64,000 nucleotides of DNA, taken from Pseudomonas sessilinigenes (GTDB lineage Bacteria > Pseudomonadota > Gammaproteobacteria > Pseudomonadales > Pseudomonadaceae). Shown piece by piece: positions 30,721 to 39,300 of the stretch. Position numbers and translations under genes: made by a program. Below the pieces are notes generated by a model, which was not told the DNA's origin, did not search any database, and saw only the letters and a list, made by a program, of their open reading frames with translations. Numbering within the stretch: position 1 is the stretch's first letter; every line of letters starts with the position of its first letter. The DNA lies in assembly GCF_003850565.1 (NCBI RefSeq), contig NZ_CP027706.1, forward strand, positions 1,302,001-1,366,000. The letters run 5' to 3'.

Positions 30721-31068
30721 ATGAACCTCAAGCAACTCAAAGCCAAGGGCGGCATCGTCGATGCCCTGCCCGTGAAGAAACAGGTGAGCTGGACTCACCT
30801 GGACAGCAAGACCGGCAAGGAGGTGACCGACACCTTCACCTTGCACATCCGCCGGCAGTCCTTCGGGGTCATTGAGCGGCTGTTCGCCGACAGCGACAAC
30901 GAGCAGAGCCGCAACGCCCGCTACATCGCCGCTTCGGTGGCACTGGGCACCGATGGCGGCGAGGCCCTGAGCTACGAGGATGCCTACGGCCTGGAGCCGA
31001 CCCTGGGGTTTTTGATCCTCAATGCGGTCAATGAGGTCAACGGCACCGGCGGTGCGGCAAAAAACTGA
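30721..31068 (+). CDS. Tail assembly chaperone G (module 2)
   Basis: 115 residues (MNLKQLKAKGGIVDALPVKK). Lambda gpG-type chaperone that coats the tape measure. Its last codons, GCA AAA AAC TGA, carry a perfect -1 slippery heptamer. It lies 8 bp after the tube gene and directly before the T frame. Confidence 0.9.
   Translation: MNLKQLKAKGGIVDALPVKKQVSWTHLDSKTGKEVTDTFTLHIRRQSFGVIERLFADSDNEQSRNARYIAASVALGTDGGEALSYEDAYGLEPTLGFLILNAVNEVNGTGGAAKN
31059..31065 (+). other. -1 programmed frameshift site A AAA AAC
   Basis: The heptamer is in the correct phase with gene G (codons AAA 31060-31062 and AAC 31063-31065), immediately before its TGA. A -1 slip enters the T frame at CTG 31065. This parallels the lambda G-GT frameshift, which uses G GGA AAG. 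Confidence 0.85.
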
Positions 31069-31352
31069 CGGCCGCCGATGAGTTCTGGCACGAGTTGGTG
31101 CTGAACGGAGTCGGCGGCCGGACGATTGCCGAAGCCAAGGAACGCATGACCTACCACGAAGCCCTGGCATGGGGACGCTATATCGACCGATATGGCTCCT
31201 TGCATACCGGTAGGCGGCTGGAGGCGGGCAGCGCCCTGGTGGCGCTGCAGACCCACCGGCTGGGCGGGGGCGTGGCGGAGTTGTTGGACTTCATGCCCCA
31301 TGAACAACGTTTGGGCCTGTCGCTCGAACGCGCGATGAACGAGTGGCGCTGA
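31065..31352 (+). CDS. T extension of the tail chaperone (GT fusion, module 2)
   Basis: 95 codons read after the -1 slip (LTAADEFWHELVLNGVGGRT ... KERMTYHEALAWGRYIDRYG). The T-domain signature, with its AWxxYxxxxG-like segment (AWGRYIDRYG), is recognisable. There is no start codon with a ribosome site in this frame, so it is expected only as a G-T fusion of about 210 residues. The T domain recruits tube subunits in lambda. Confidence 0.85.
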   Translation: MTAADEFWHELVLNGVGGRTIAEAKERMTYHEALAWGRYIDRYGSLHTGRRLEAGSALVALQTHRLGGGVAELLDFMPHEQRLGLSLERAMNEWR

Positions 31353-31371
31353 TCCCAGGCCACTTTTCCCG

Positions 31372-31391
31372 AACCCGTTTCGACGGGTTTT
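31372..31391 (+). terminator. Terminator-like hairpin before the module 2 tape measure
   Basis: AACCCG-tttcga-CGGGTT plus TT, 20 bp before the start at 31410. Short T-run, so weak. Confidence 0.5.
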
Positions 31392-31409
31392 CATGACCCG
31401 GAGAACCCC

Positions 31410-32825
31410 ATGGCAACAGCTTCCCAAGGGCTGGACCTGAGCGGCCTGGAGCGGGCCCTGGACAAGGCCCAGCGCATCACCGACCAGGCCATGCGCAACA
31501 TGCAGCGGCGCATCGACGAGGCCGGCAAGAAAATCGCCGAGTCCATGACCCTGTCGTCCGCCTCGGCGCTGGACGCCAGCGCCAGTGCCTTCGACGACAT
31601 GCGCAAGGCCTATGACCCGGCCACCACCGCGGTCGACCAGTACATCAAGAAACAGGGCAGCCTGGCGGCGTTGCTCAAGCAGAACAAAAGCGCTGAAACC
31701 GACTACGCGCAGACCCTGGAAAAATCGGGGAAAAAACTCGCGACGTATTCCGATGAATTCGACAAGTTGCGCAGCGACGGCGCGCTGGCAGCGGCCCAGG
31801 TGGGCATGGGCGCGCGGCAGAAGGAACGGGCCAAGCTCCTGAGCGACAACGACCTGAAGTATGCCCAGGCCCGCAAGGCCCTGGATGCCCAGTTTCCAAC
31901 GGGAGCGACCCAGGCGCCGGCCACCTATGCCGACCAGGCCGGGATCAAGTTCCCCTCCGGCGATGCCTACGGCAAAGGCGGTGAACAGGGTGACGAATAC
32001 GCCACCAGGCTCGAAGAGCTCAAGACCAAGCACAACGAAACCGCACTGCAGATCCAGAGCAACTACCAGCAGATGACGGACGCGATGCAGGACTGGAAGA
32101 ACGGCGCCTCGGAAGCCTTCGACGACTACATGAACGCCTCCGACAACACCGCAGCCCAGTCGAAGGCCGTGTTCGCCAACGCCTTCGACAAGATGGGCGC
32201 GGGTATCGTGCAGTTCGCCACCACGGGCAAGTTTTCCTTTTCCGACTTCGCCAGTTCGGTACTCAAGGACATGGCGATGCTGGCGGCCAAGACGGCCGCA
32301 TCGCGGGCGTTGAGTTCGCTGTTCAGCATGGCCGGCTCGGCCCTGATGAGCCTGTGGCCGGGTTCTGCTGCTGCGTCTCCTGCTGCCCAGCAGTTCAAGG
32401 TGGGGGATGCCACCACTGTCTTCAACTCACAGATTGACACTTCGAAAATGCCGATGCCGGTATTCGCTCATGCCAAGGGCGGGGTCTTCAGCAACACCGT
32501 GGCCAGCGCTCCGACCCTGGCGCCCATGGCTTTGTTCGGCGAAGCCGGGCCCGAGGCGATCATGCCCCTGAGCCGGGGTGCCGATGGTTCCTTGGGCGTG
32601 GTGGCGCTGGGGGGCGCACCGGCCGGCAGCACCAGCAACCAGCAGGTGGTGATCCAGCAGACCATCAACGTCGGCGAAGGCCAGGGCGCTGCCCAGGGAG
32701 CCGGCGCCAACCAGCAGAACCTCGCCAACGCCTATGCCAGCGCCGCCCGACAAGGCGCTGCCGAACAGATCGCCCGTGACCTGAAGCCGGGCGGCCAGAT
32801 CTGGTCCGTCATCAACGGCCGCTGA
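31410..32825 (+). CDS. Short tail tape measure protein (module 2)
   Basis: 471 residues (MATASQGLDLSGLERALDKA). The N-terminal two thirds is coiled coil. The C-terminal third has the lambda gpH-like ending: a hydrophobic segment (SALSSLFSMAGSALMSLWPG region), then FAHAKGGVFSNTV and LFGEAGPEAIMPLSRG. Lambda gpH is about 850 residues, so this one is short and predicts a tube of only about 70 nm (inference). No frameshift is visible; an internal deletion in its history is possible. Confidence 0.9.
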   Translation: MATASQGLDLSGLERALDKAQRITDQAMRNMQRRIDEAGKKIAESMTLSSASALDASASAFDDMRKAYDPATTAVDQYIKKQGSLAALLKQNKSAETDYAQTLEKSGKKLATYSDEFDKLRSDGALAAAQVGMGARQKERAKLLSDNDLKYAQARKALDAQFPTGATQAPATYADQAGIKFPSGDAYGKGGEQGDEYATRLEELKTKHNETALQIQSNYQQMTDAMQDWKNGASEAFDDYMNASDNTAAQSKAVFANAFDKMGAGIVQFATTGKFSFSDFASSVLKDMAMLAAKTAASRALSSLFSMAGSALMSLWPGSAAASPAAQQFKVGDATTVFNSQIDTSKMPMPVFAHAKGGVFSNTVASAPTLAPMALFGEAGPEAIMPLSRGADGSLGVVALGGAPAGSTSNQQVVIQQTINVGEGQGAAQGAGANQQNLANAYASAARQGAAEQIARDLKPGGQIWSVINGR

Positions 32826-32863
32826 TACCCAGCGGCCGCGACGGCTCACGCCCGGAGAAAAGC

Positions 32864-33202
32864 ATGACCATCGAAACCTTCGCCTGGGTGCCCAAGGTGG
32901 AACCCGTGGGCACCGTCGAATTCCGCCTCAAGTCGGCCCGCTTCGGCGACGGCTACCAGCAGGTGGTCCAGGACGGCATCAACAACAAGACCCAGTCCTG
33001 GCCGCTGACCTTCGTCGGCGACGAAAGCCGGATCAAGCCGATCATCGCCTTCATCGACGCCCATCGCGGCGCCACGCCGTTCTACTGGACCCCACCCCTG
33101 GGAGAACAGGGACTGTACCGCTGCAAGACCTACCAGCCCTCGCCGTTGGGCGCAGGGATGTACACTCTCAGCGCCACCTTCGAACAGGCCTTCCATCCAT
33201 GA
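32864..33202 (+). CDS. Minor tail protein M (module 2)
   Basis: 112-residue lambda gpM-like tip protein (MTIETFAWVPKVEPVGTVEF; KSARFGDGYQQVVQDGIN; ending GMYTLSATFEQAF). It is part of the tail tip ring with gpL. GGAGAA precedes the start. Confidence 0.93.
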   Translation: MTIETFAWVPKVEPVGTVEFRLKSARFGDGYQQVVQDGINNKTQSWPLTFVGDESRIKPIIAFIDAHRGATPFYWTPPLGEQGLYRCKTYQPSPLGAGMYTLSATFEQAFHP

Positions 33203-33376
33203 CCCTCAAAACCATCAAGGCGGGCGCCCAGCCCAACGATGTAAGTCAGAAAATTATGGGCGGCCCGGGAATACCTGCGCCAGACCGACTGGCTGGTGGT
33301 GCGAAAACTTGAGATCGGTAAAGAAGTCCCGGCAGATATCGCAGAGAAACGCGCAGAGGCCCGCAGCCTGATCTAG
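33199..33376 (+). pseudogene. Recombination remnant: gene start fused to a tail-accessory-gene end
   Basis: A start codon at 33199 overlaps the gpM stop and begins MTLKTIKAGAQPNDVSQK, then runs out of frame to TGA at 33312 (37 residues). In another frame, 33266-33376 encodes REYLRQTDWLVVRKLEIGKE and more, ending at TAG 33376. That piece is about 80 percent identical in DNA to the 3' end of the intact 56-residue gene at 42341-42511. The segment looks like a scar of an earlier fibre/tip module exchange. Confidence 0.75.
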
Positions 33377-33396
33377 GCACAGCCAGCGCCCACCCC

Positions 33397-33421
33397 ACCC
33401 GCCATCGCGCGGGTTTCTTTT
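33397..33421 (+). terminator. Terminator-like hairpin before gpL
   Basis: ACCCGC-catcgc-GCGGGT followed by a T-rich run (TTCTTTTT), 18 bp before the start at 33439. Confidence 0.6.
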
Positions 33422-33438
33422 TGCCTTGAGGAAACACG

Positions 33439-34122
33439 ATGCCAATTACGGCCGATATCCAGACCCTGGAGCCTGGCGCGTGGGTGGAGCTTTTCGAGCT
33501 CGACGCCACCAGCCTCGGCGCCGAACTCTACCGTTTTCACGGTTACCCCCAGCAGTCGTCGATCTTCTGGCAGGGGCTCGAGTATTCCCCCTGGCCGATC
33601 CAGGCCGAGGGCTTCGAAATGACCGGCAAGGGCTCGCAGCCGACCCCGACCCTGTCGGTGGGCAACGTCGATGGTTTCATCACCGCCCTGGTGCTGTATT
33701 TCGAAGACCTGGTAGGGGCCCGGCTGATTCGCCACCGGACCCTGGGCAAGTACCTGGACGGCCAGCCCGAAGCCGACCCCGAGGAGGAGCTGCCGCCGGA
33801 CATCTGGTACGTCGAGCGCAAGGTCGCCGAAGACAACGAGGTGGTGCAGTTCGAGCTGTCCAGCGCCCTGGACTTCAACGGCGTGCAGCTGCCACGGCGG
33901 CAGATCGTCGCCAACGTCTGCTGGTGGCTCAGCTGCGGCGGTTATCGCGGCCCTTACTGTGGCTACAACGGCGGCCCGGTGGCGGACGTCAACGACGTGA
34001 TCGTCACCGATGCCGCCAAGGATAAATGCGGCGGGCGCCTGAGCAGCTGCAAGCTGCGTTTCGGCGAGAACAACCCGCTGCCCTACGGTTCGTTTCCTGC
34101 GGCGGGCCTGCTACGGAGCTGA
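33439..34122 (+). CDS. Minor tail protein L (module 2)
   Basis: 227 residues (MPITADIQTLEPGAWVELFE). Lambda gpL-like tail-tip protein. Its C-terminal cysteines (NVCWWLSCGGYRGPYCGYNG and KDKCGGRLSSCKLRFG) correspond to the region that binds an iron-sulphur cluster in lambda gpL. Gene order M-L-K-I-J is that of lambda and F-pyocins. Confidence 0.92.
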   Translation: MPITADIQTLEPGAWVELFELDATSLGAELYRFHGYPQQSSIFWQGLEYSPWPIQAEGFEMTGKGSQPTPTLSVGNVDGFITALVLYFEDLVGARLIRHRTLGKYLDGQPEADPEEELPPDIWYVERKVAEDNEVVQFELSSALDFNGVQLPRRQIVANVCWWLSCGGYRGPYCGYNGGPVADVNDVIVTDAAKDKCGGRLSSCKLRFGENNPLPYGSFPAAGLLRS

Positions 34123-34124
34123 AC

Positions 34125-34901
34125 ATGAACAAGGCGAACCTTGCGGCCATCGAGCGCCACGCCCTGGCCGAATACCCCCGCGAGTGTTGCGGGTTGCTGA
34201 TTCGCGAGGGCCGGCGGCGGGTCTATGTGCCGTGTCGCAATACCGCCGCGACCCCCAGCGAGCACTTTCGCCTGGCTCCCGCGGACTACGCGGCAGCCGA
34301 GGAGCGCGGCGAGGTGCTGGCGGTGATCCACAGCCACCCGGATTACCCGGCCACGCCCAGCGAGGCGGACCGGGTGGCCTGCGAGGCCTCCGGATTGCCC
34401 TGGCACATCGTCCAGGTGCTGGCGGACGACGCCGGCCAGCCGCGTATTGGCCAGTGGGCCCAACTGGCGCCCAACGGCTACCAGGCACCCTTGGTTGGCC
34501 GGGCCTTCGCCCATGGCGTGCACGACTGCCTGAGCATCATCCTCGACTACTACCGGCGCGAGCTGGGCATCGACCTGGGCAACTACCAGCGCGAGGACGG
34601 CTGGTGGGACAAGGGCGGCAACCTGTACCTGGAGCACTTGCCCGAGGCCGGTTTCGAGCGGGTAGGGGACCTGCGCCAGGGCGACGTGGTGTTGATGCAG
34701 ATCCGCTCGCCAGTACCCAACCACGCGGCCATCTACCTGGCCGACGGCGTGCTCAAGAGTGAGCCGGCGCACTACCCGGCGCCGGGCTCCATCCTGCACC
34801 ACCTCTATGGCCGCGACAGCAAGCGCGACACCTATGGCGGCTACTGGGACGAGGTCACGGTCAGCATCTGGCGCCATCGCCAGCTCATGGCGTCGGCTTG
34901 A
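34125..34901 (+). CDS. Tail assembly protein K, JAMM plus NlpC/P60 (module 2)
   Basis: 258 residues from ATG 34125 (MNKANLAAIERHALAEYPRE). Two peptidase-like domains are present. An N-terminal Mov34/JAMM metalloprotease has ECCGLLI and HSHPDYPATPSEAD with HxH and downstream S/D ligands. A C-terminal NlpC/P60 cysteine peptidase has HGVHDCLSIILDYY (Cys) and PNHAAIYLADG (His). This is the lambda gpK architecture; it probably processes tail-tip proteins or cuts peptidoglycan cross-links. Confidence 0.92.
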   Translation: MNKANLAAIERHALAEYPRECCGLLIREGRRRVYVPCRNTAATPSEHFRLAPADYAAAEERGEVLAVIHSHPDYPATPSEADRVACEASGLPWHIVQVLADDAGQPRIGQWAQLAPNGYQAPLVGRAFAHGVHDCLSIILDYYRRELGIDLGNYQREDGWWDKGGNLYLEHLPEAGFERVGDLRQGDVVLMQIRSPVPNHAAIYLADGVLKSEPAHYPAPGSILHHLYGRDSKRDTYGGYWDEVTVSIWRHRQLMASA

Positions 34902-34956
34902 GGCCGCTGCCTTTCCCGGCTGCCAACCGGGGATCTTTCTTCCTGGGAGTCATGTG

Positions 34957-35592
34957 ATGAATCAGCAAAAAGTCCGGGTCGTGCGTTTGTACGGCTCGCT
35001 GGGAGCCCGCTTCGGCCGGGTGCATCGGTTGGCGGTGGGCAGCGCTGCGGAGGCGATCCGCGCCTTGTGCGTGCTGGTGCCGGGATTCGAGGCCTTCCTG
35101 ATGGAATCCAAGGATCGCGGGGTGACCTACTCGCTGTTCCTCGGACGCGACAACCTGGGCCAGGATCGCCTGCACGCTCCCTGTGGCAACAGCGATATCC
35201 GCATTGCCCCGCTGCTCATCGGCAGCAAGCGCTCAGGCGGGTTGCAGACCATCATCGGCGTCGCCCTGGTGGTGGCAGCCTCCTATTTCACCGGTGGCAT
35301 AGCCGCCACTGGCAGTACTGCCTCAGGCCTGATCGGCACCGGCGCTTCCAGCGGCTGGACCTTCGCCGCCAGCATGGGCATTTCCCTGGCCATGGGCGGG
35401 GTGATGCAGATGATGTCGCCGCAGCTCAAGGGCCTGGGGGCCATGGACCGTCCCGACAACCGCGCCAACTACAGCTTCAACGGCCCGGTCAACACCACGG
35501 CCCAGGGCAACCCGGTGGGCCTGCTCTATGGCCAGTTGATCGTCGGTAGCTCGGTGATCAGCGCCGGCATCTACGCCCAGGACCAGCTCTGA
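34957..35592 (+). CDS. Tail assembly protein I, copy 1 (module 2)
   Basis: 211 residues from ATG 34957 (MNQQKVRVVRLYGSLGARFG). Lambda gpI-like: N-terminal ubiquitin-like fold, a central hydrophobic pair (about 100-150) and the conserved ending NTTAQGNPVGLLYGQLIVGS. It is about as long as copy 2 and shares its ending, so the pair are paralogues in tandem. Confidence 0.9.
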   Translation: MNQQKVRVVRLYGSLGARFGRVHRLAVGSAAEAIRALCVLVPGFEAFLMESKDRGVTYSLFLGRDNLGQDRLHAPCGNSDIRIAPLLIGSKRSGGLQTIIGVALVVAASYFTGGIAATGSTASGLIGTGASSGWTFAASMGISLAMGGVMQMMSPQLKGLGAMDRPDNRANYSFNGPVNTTAQGNPVGLLYGQLIVGSSVISAGIYAQDQL

Positions 35593-35617
35593 AACAGCGG
35601 TCTGCGTTGTCCATCCA

Positions 35618-35639
35618 AACCCGCCGCAGCGGGTTTTTT
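35618..35639 (+). terminator. Terminator-like hairpin between the two gpI copies
   Basis: AACCCGC-cgca-GCGGGTT followed by T residues to 35639, 17 bp before the second gpI start. Confidence 0.75.
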
Positions 35640-35656
35640 ATCGCCAGGAGAACCCC

Positions 35657-36265
35657 ATGGGCTTGGCCGTAGAACCACAAAAGATGCAAACCGTGCTGCT
35701 GTCCGGCTCCCTGGCACGGCTGTTCGGGCGTGAACACCGGGTGGCCATCAGCGCAGGCTTCAAGGACGTGATGGGTTACTTCCGGCAGTTCCCGGGTTTT
35801 GAGCGCTACATGGTGCAAAGCGCCGACAAGGGCCTGCGCTTTGCCGTGTTCAACGGCCGGCGCAACCTGTCCGAGACCGATATCCACCAGCCCCTGGGCA
35901 AGCAGGTGATCCGCATCGCCCCGGTGCTCGGCGGCTCCAAGCGCGCTGGGGGCCTGCAGACCATTCTCGGGGCGGTACTGATGGCCGTGGCCTACTACAA
36001 CCCCTTCGGCTTTCTCACCGGCCCGGCAGTCACTGCCATGATGATGACCGGAGCGACCATGGTGATGGGCGGCGTGACGCAGATGCTCGCGCCCATGCCC
36101 AAGGGCCTGGGCGCCCAGGAACGCCCGGAAAACCGCCCCAGCTACAGCTTCAACGGGTCGGTCAATACCACGGCCCAGGGCAATCCGGTGGGCCTGCTCT
36201 ATGGCCAGTTGACCATCGGCAGCACCGTGATCAGCTCCGGCATCTACGCCCAGGACCAACTCTAA
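35657..36265 (+). CDS. Tail assembly protein I, copy 2 (module 2)
   Basis: 202 residues (MGLAVEPQKMQTVLLSGSLA). The same domain layout as copy 1; the last 45 residues differ by only a few substitutions (SFNGSVNTTAQGNPVGLLYG), while the N-terminal half is more divergent. It directly precedes gpJ, the usual gpI position. Confidence 0.9.
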   Translation: MGLAVEPQKMQTVLLSGSLARLFGREHRVAISAGFKDVMGYFRQFPGFERYMVQSADKGLRFAVFNGRRNLSETDIHQPLGKQVIRIAPVLGGSKRAGGLQTILGAVLMAVAYYNPFGFLTGPAVTAMMMTGATMVMGGVTQMLAPMPKGLGAQERPENRPSYSFNGSVNTTAQGNPVGLLYGQLTIGSTVISSGIYAQDQL

Positions 36266-36325
36266 GCATTCCCGTCTTCCACCTGCCTGCGATGCCGCGG
36301 GCCTCATTTCGCCTGAAGGAAAGCC

Positions 36326-39300
36326 ATGACCGACCCCATTCTCGCCGGTAGCAAGGGCGGCGGCGCCAAGCCGCCCCGTCCCTCCGTGGAAGCCCCGGAC
36401 AGCCTGCACAGCACGGCCTATGCCCGGATCCTCGATCTCGTCAGTGAAGGCGAGATCGTGGGCCTGAAGAACGGCAAGCGCTCGGTGTTCCTCAACGAGA
36501 CGCCTCTGGCCAACGCCGACGGCAGCCTGAACTTCTCCGGGGTCAGCCTCGAGACCCGCAACGGCAGCCAGGACCAGACCTACATCCCGGGCTTTCCGGC
36601 GGTGGAGAACGAGTCCCAGGTGGCGGTGGAACTGCGCAGCGACCAACCCTGGACCCGCGCCATCACCAACCTGCAACTGTCGGCGGTGCGTATCCGCCTG
36701 GCGGTCTCGCGCCTGGCCCAGACCAACACCAGCAACGGCGACACCAACGGCTACACGGTGCGTTATGTCATCGAGCTGTCCACCGATGGCGGGGCGTTCG
36801 TCGAAGTGCTGCAATCGGCCTTCAGCGGCAAGAGCTCCAGCAAGTACGAGCGCTCCCACCGGGTCGACCTGCCAGCGGCCAAGGCCGGCTGGACCGTGCG
36901 GGTGCGCCGGCTGACGGCGAACTCCAGCAGCGGGGCGATCGCCGATACCACCAGCGTGGAGTCCATCACCGACGTGATCGACGCCAAGTTGCGTTACCCG
37001 GGTTCGGCGATCATCGGCCTGCAGTTCGATGCCTCGCAGTTCCAGTCGATTCCCAACCGCTCCTTCGAATTGCAAGGGCGGATCATCCGCGTGCCGAGCA
37101 ACTACGATCCGGCCACCCGGGCCTACAGCGGCGTGTGGGACGGCACCTTCAAGTCGGCCTGGACCGACAACCCGGCCTGGATCTACTACGACCTGCTGCT
37201 GCACCAGCGTTATGGCCTCGGGCACCTGCTCAACGCCGGCCAGGTAGACAAGTGGGAGCTGTACCGCATCGGCCAGTACTGCGACCAGCCGGTGTCCGAT
37301 GGCAAGGGCGGCACCGAGCCGCGCTTTACCTGCAACCTCTACCTCTCGGTGCGCGCCGATGCGCTGAAAGTGCTGCAGGACCTGGCCACCACCTTCCGCG
37401 GCATGGCCTATTGGGGCGCAGGCTCGGTGATGGCGGTGGCCGACATGCCGGAAGACCCGGTGTACACCTACAGCAACGCCAACGTGATCGACGGCAAGTT
37501 CGTCTACGGCGGCTCGGCGAAAAAGACCCGCTACAGCGTGGCCCTGGTGAGCTGGAACGACCCGGCGGACTTCTACCGGCAGAAGGTGCAGTACGTCGAC
37601 GATCCGGAAGGCATCGCCCGTTATGGCGTGCAGCAGACCGAGATCACCGCCACTGGCTGCACCTCCCAGGCCCAGGCCCAGCGCATCGGCAAGTGGGCGC
37701 TGCTGACCAACCGCCTGGAAACCGAAAGCGTGAGTTTTTCCGTGGGCCTGGACGGCACCCTGGTGCGTCCGGGGCAGGTGATCCGCGTGGCGGACAACGA
37801 CCGGGCCGGCCGGCGGATCGGCGGGCGCCTGCGCTCGGCGACCCTGGACGCCCTGGTGCTGGATGCCGACGTCAAGGCCTACCCCGGCGATACCCTGACC
37901 CTGATCATGCCCACCGGCAAGGCGATCTCCCGGGTGATCAAGTCCGTGGGCTACCCACTGACCTGGGACAGCACCGGCATCACCTGGGACAGTGGCGCCA
38001 CCACCCTCGACACCACCGGCTTTCCCGCTGAAGTGCAGCGGGTGGTGCTGGAGAAAAAACTCGAGGAGCTGCCACCGGTGCACTCGATGTGGGCCATCGA
38101 TTCGCCGACCCTGGCGGTCCAGCAGTTTCGCGTGTTGTCGGTGGCCGAGGATTTTTCCGACTCGGCGATCAAGTACAGCATCAGTGCGGTCAAGCATGTC
38201 GGTGCCAAGTTCGCGGCGATCGACAACGGCGCGCGCATCGACCAGCCACCGGTGACGGTGATCCCGCCGAGCGTGCAGAACCCACCGAAGAACGTGCGGG
38301 TGCGCAACGAGCATTTCGTCGACCAGGGCAGCGCGGTCGGGGTCATGACCATCGATTGGGAACGCCCGGACAACGCCATCGCCTACGAGGTGCACTGGCG
38401 CAAGAACGACGGGGACTGGGTGTTCGCCGGACGTACCGGGGGCAACGCCTTCGAAGTCAGCGGTATCTATGCCGGGCGCTACGTGGCCAAGGTCCGGGCG
38501 ATCAACGCCCTGGACATCGGCTCGGTGTTCGCCACCTCGGCCGAGACGGTGCTCAGTGGCAAGACCACACCGCCGCCGATGGTGGCTTCCTTCAACGCCG
38601 AGTCGATCGTGTTCGGCATCAAGCTCAAGTGGAGCATCCCGGCCGGGCTGAGCACCGCCGACCTGCAACGGACCGAGATCTGGTACAGCCCAACTGATCA
38701 AGTTGAAACTGCTTCTAAACTCGGTGATTACGCTTACCCACAAGCTGATTCCACGATGCAAGGGTTAGCTGCAGGTGCTCAGTTTTTCTTCTGGGCACGC
38801 TTGGTGGATCGTACTGGTAATGTCGGGCCGCTTTATCCGTCTGGTACTGGCGTTAGAGGGCAGGCCAGCGCCGACGCAAACCTAATCCTCGATTACATCA
38901 AGGGCAAGATCGAGGAATCCTCGCTCGGCCAGCACTTGAAGGACGAGATCGACAAGATCAGCGGCGACGGCCCGGGATCGATCAACGAACGCCTGGAAGC
39001 GATCAAGGACCTAATCAAGCAGTACACCGACGCGCTGGCCTGGGACTCTGCGAAGACCTACAGCAAGGGCGAGATTGTGCGGCAGGGGCAGAATCTGTAC
39101 CAGGCCCTCGGCCCGGTTCCTGCTGGCACCCAACCGCCGAATGCGCAGTACTGGAAAGACGTCGGGACGATTCTCGAAGAAGCCAACGCCCTGGCTGGTG
39201 AGGTGCACAACCTGATGCAACAGATCACCAACATCGACGGCAAGCTGACGGCGGTATCTGAAAAGGTTGACGGGGTCTTTGTACAGCTCAATCCCAAAAT

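Noticed and set aside
35558-38761. A 1067-codon minus-strand open frame opposite gpJ and the second gpI
   Set aside because: It lies opposite well-supported conserved genes; long antisense frames are expected at this GC content. Its translation has no recognisable domain and is rich in His/Gly/Asp typical of shadows.
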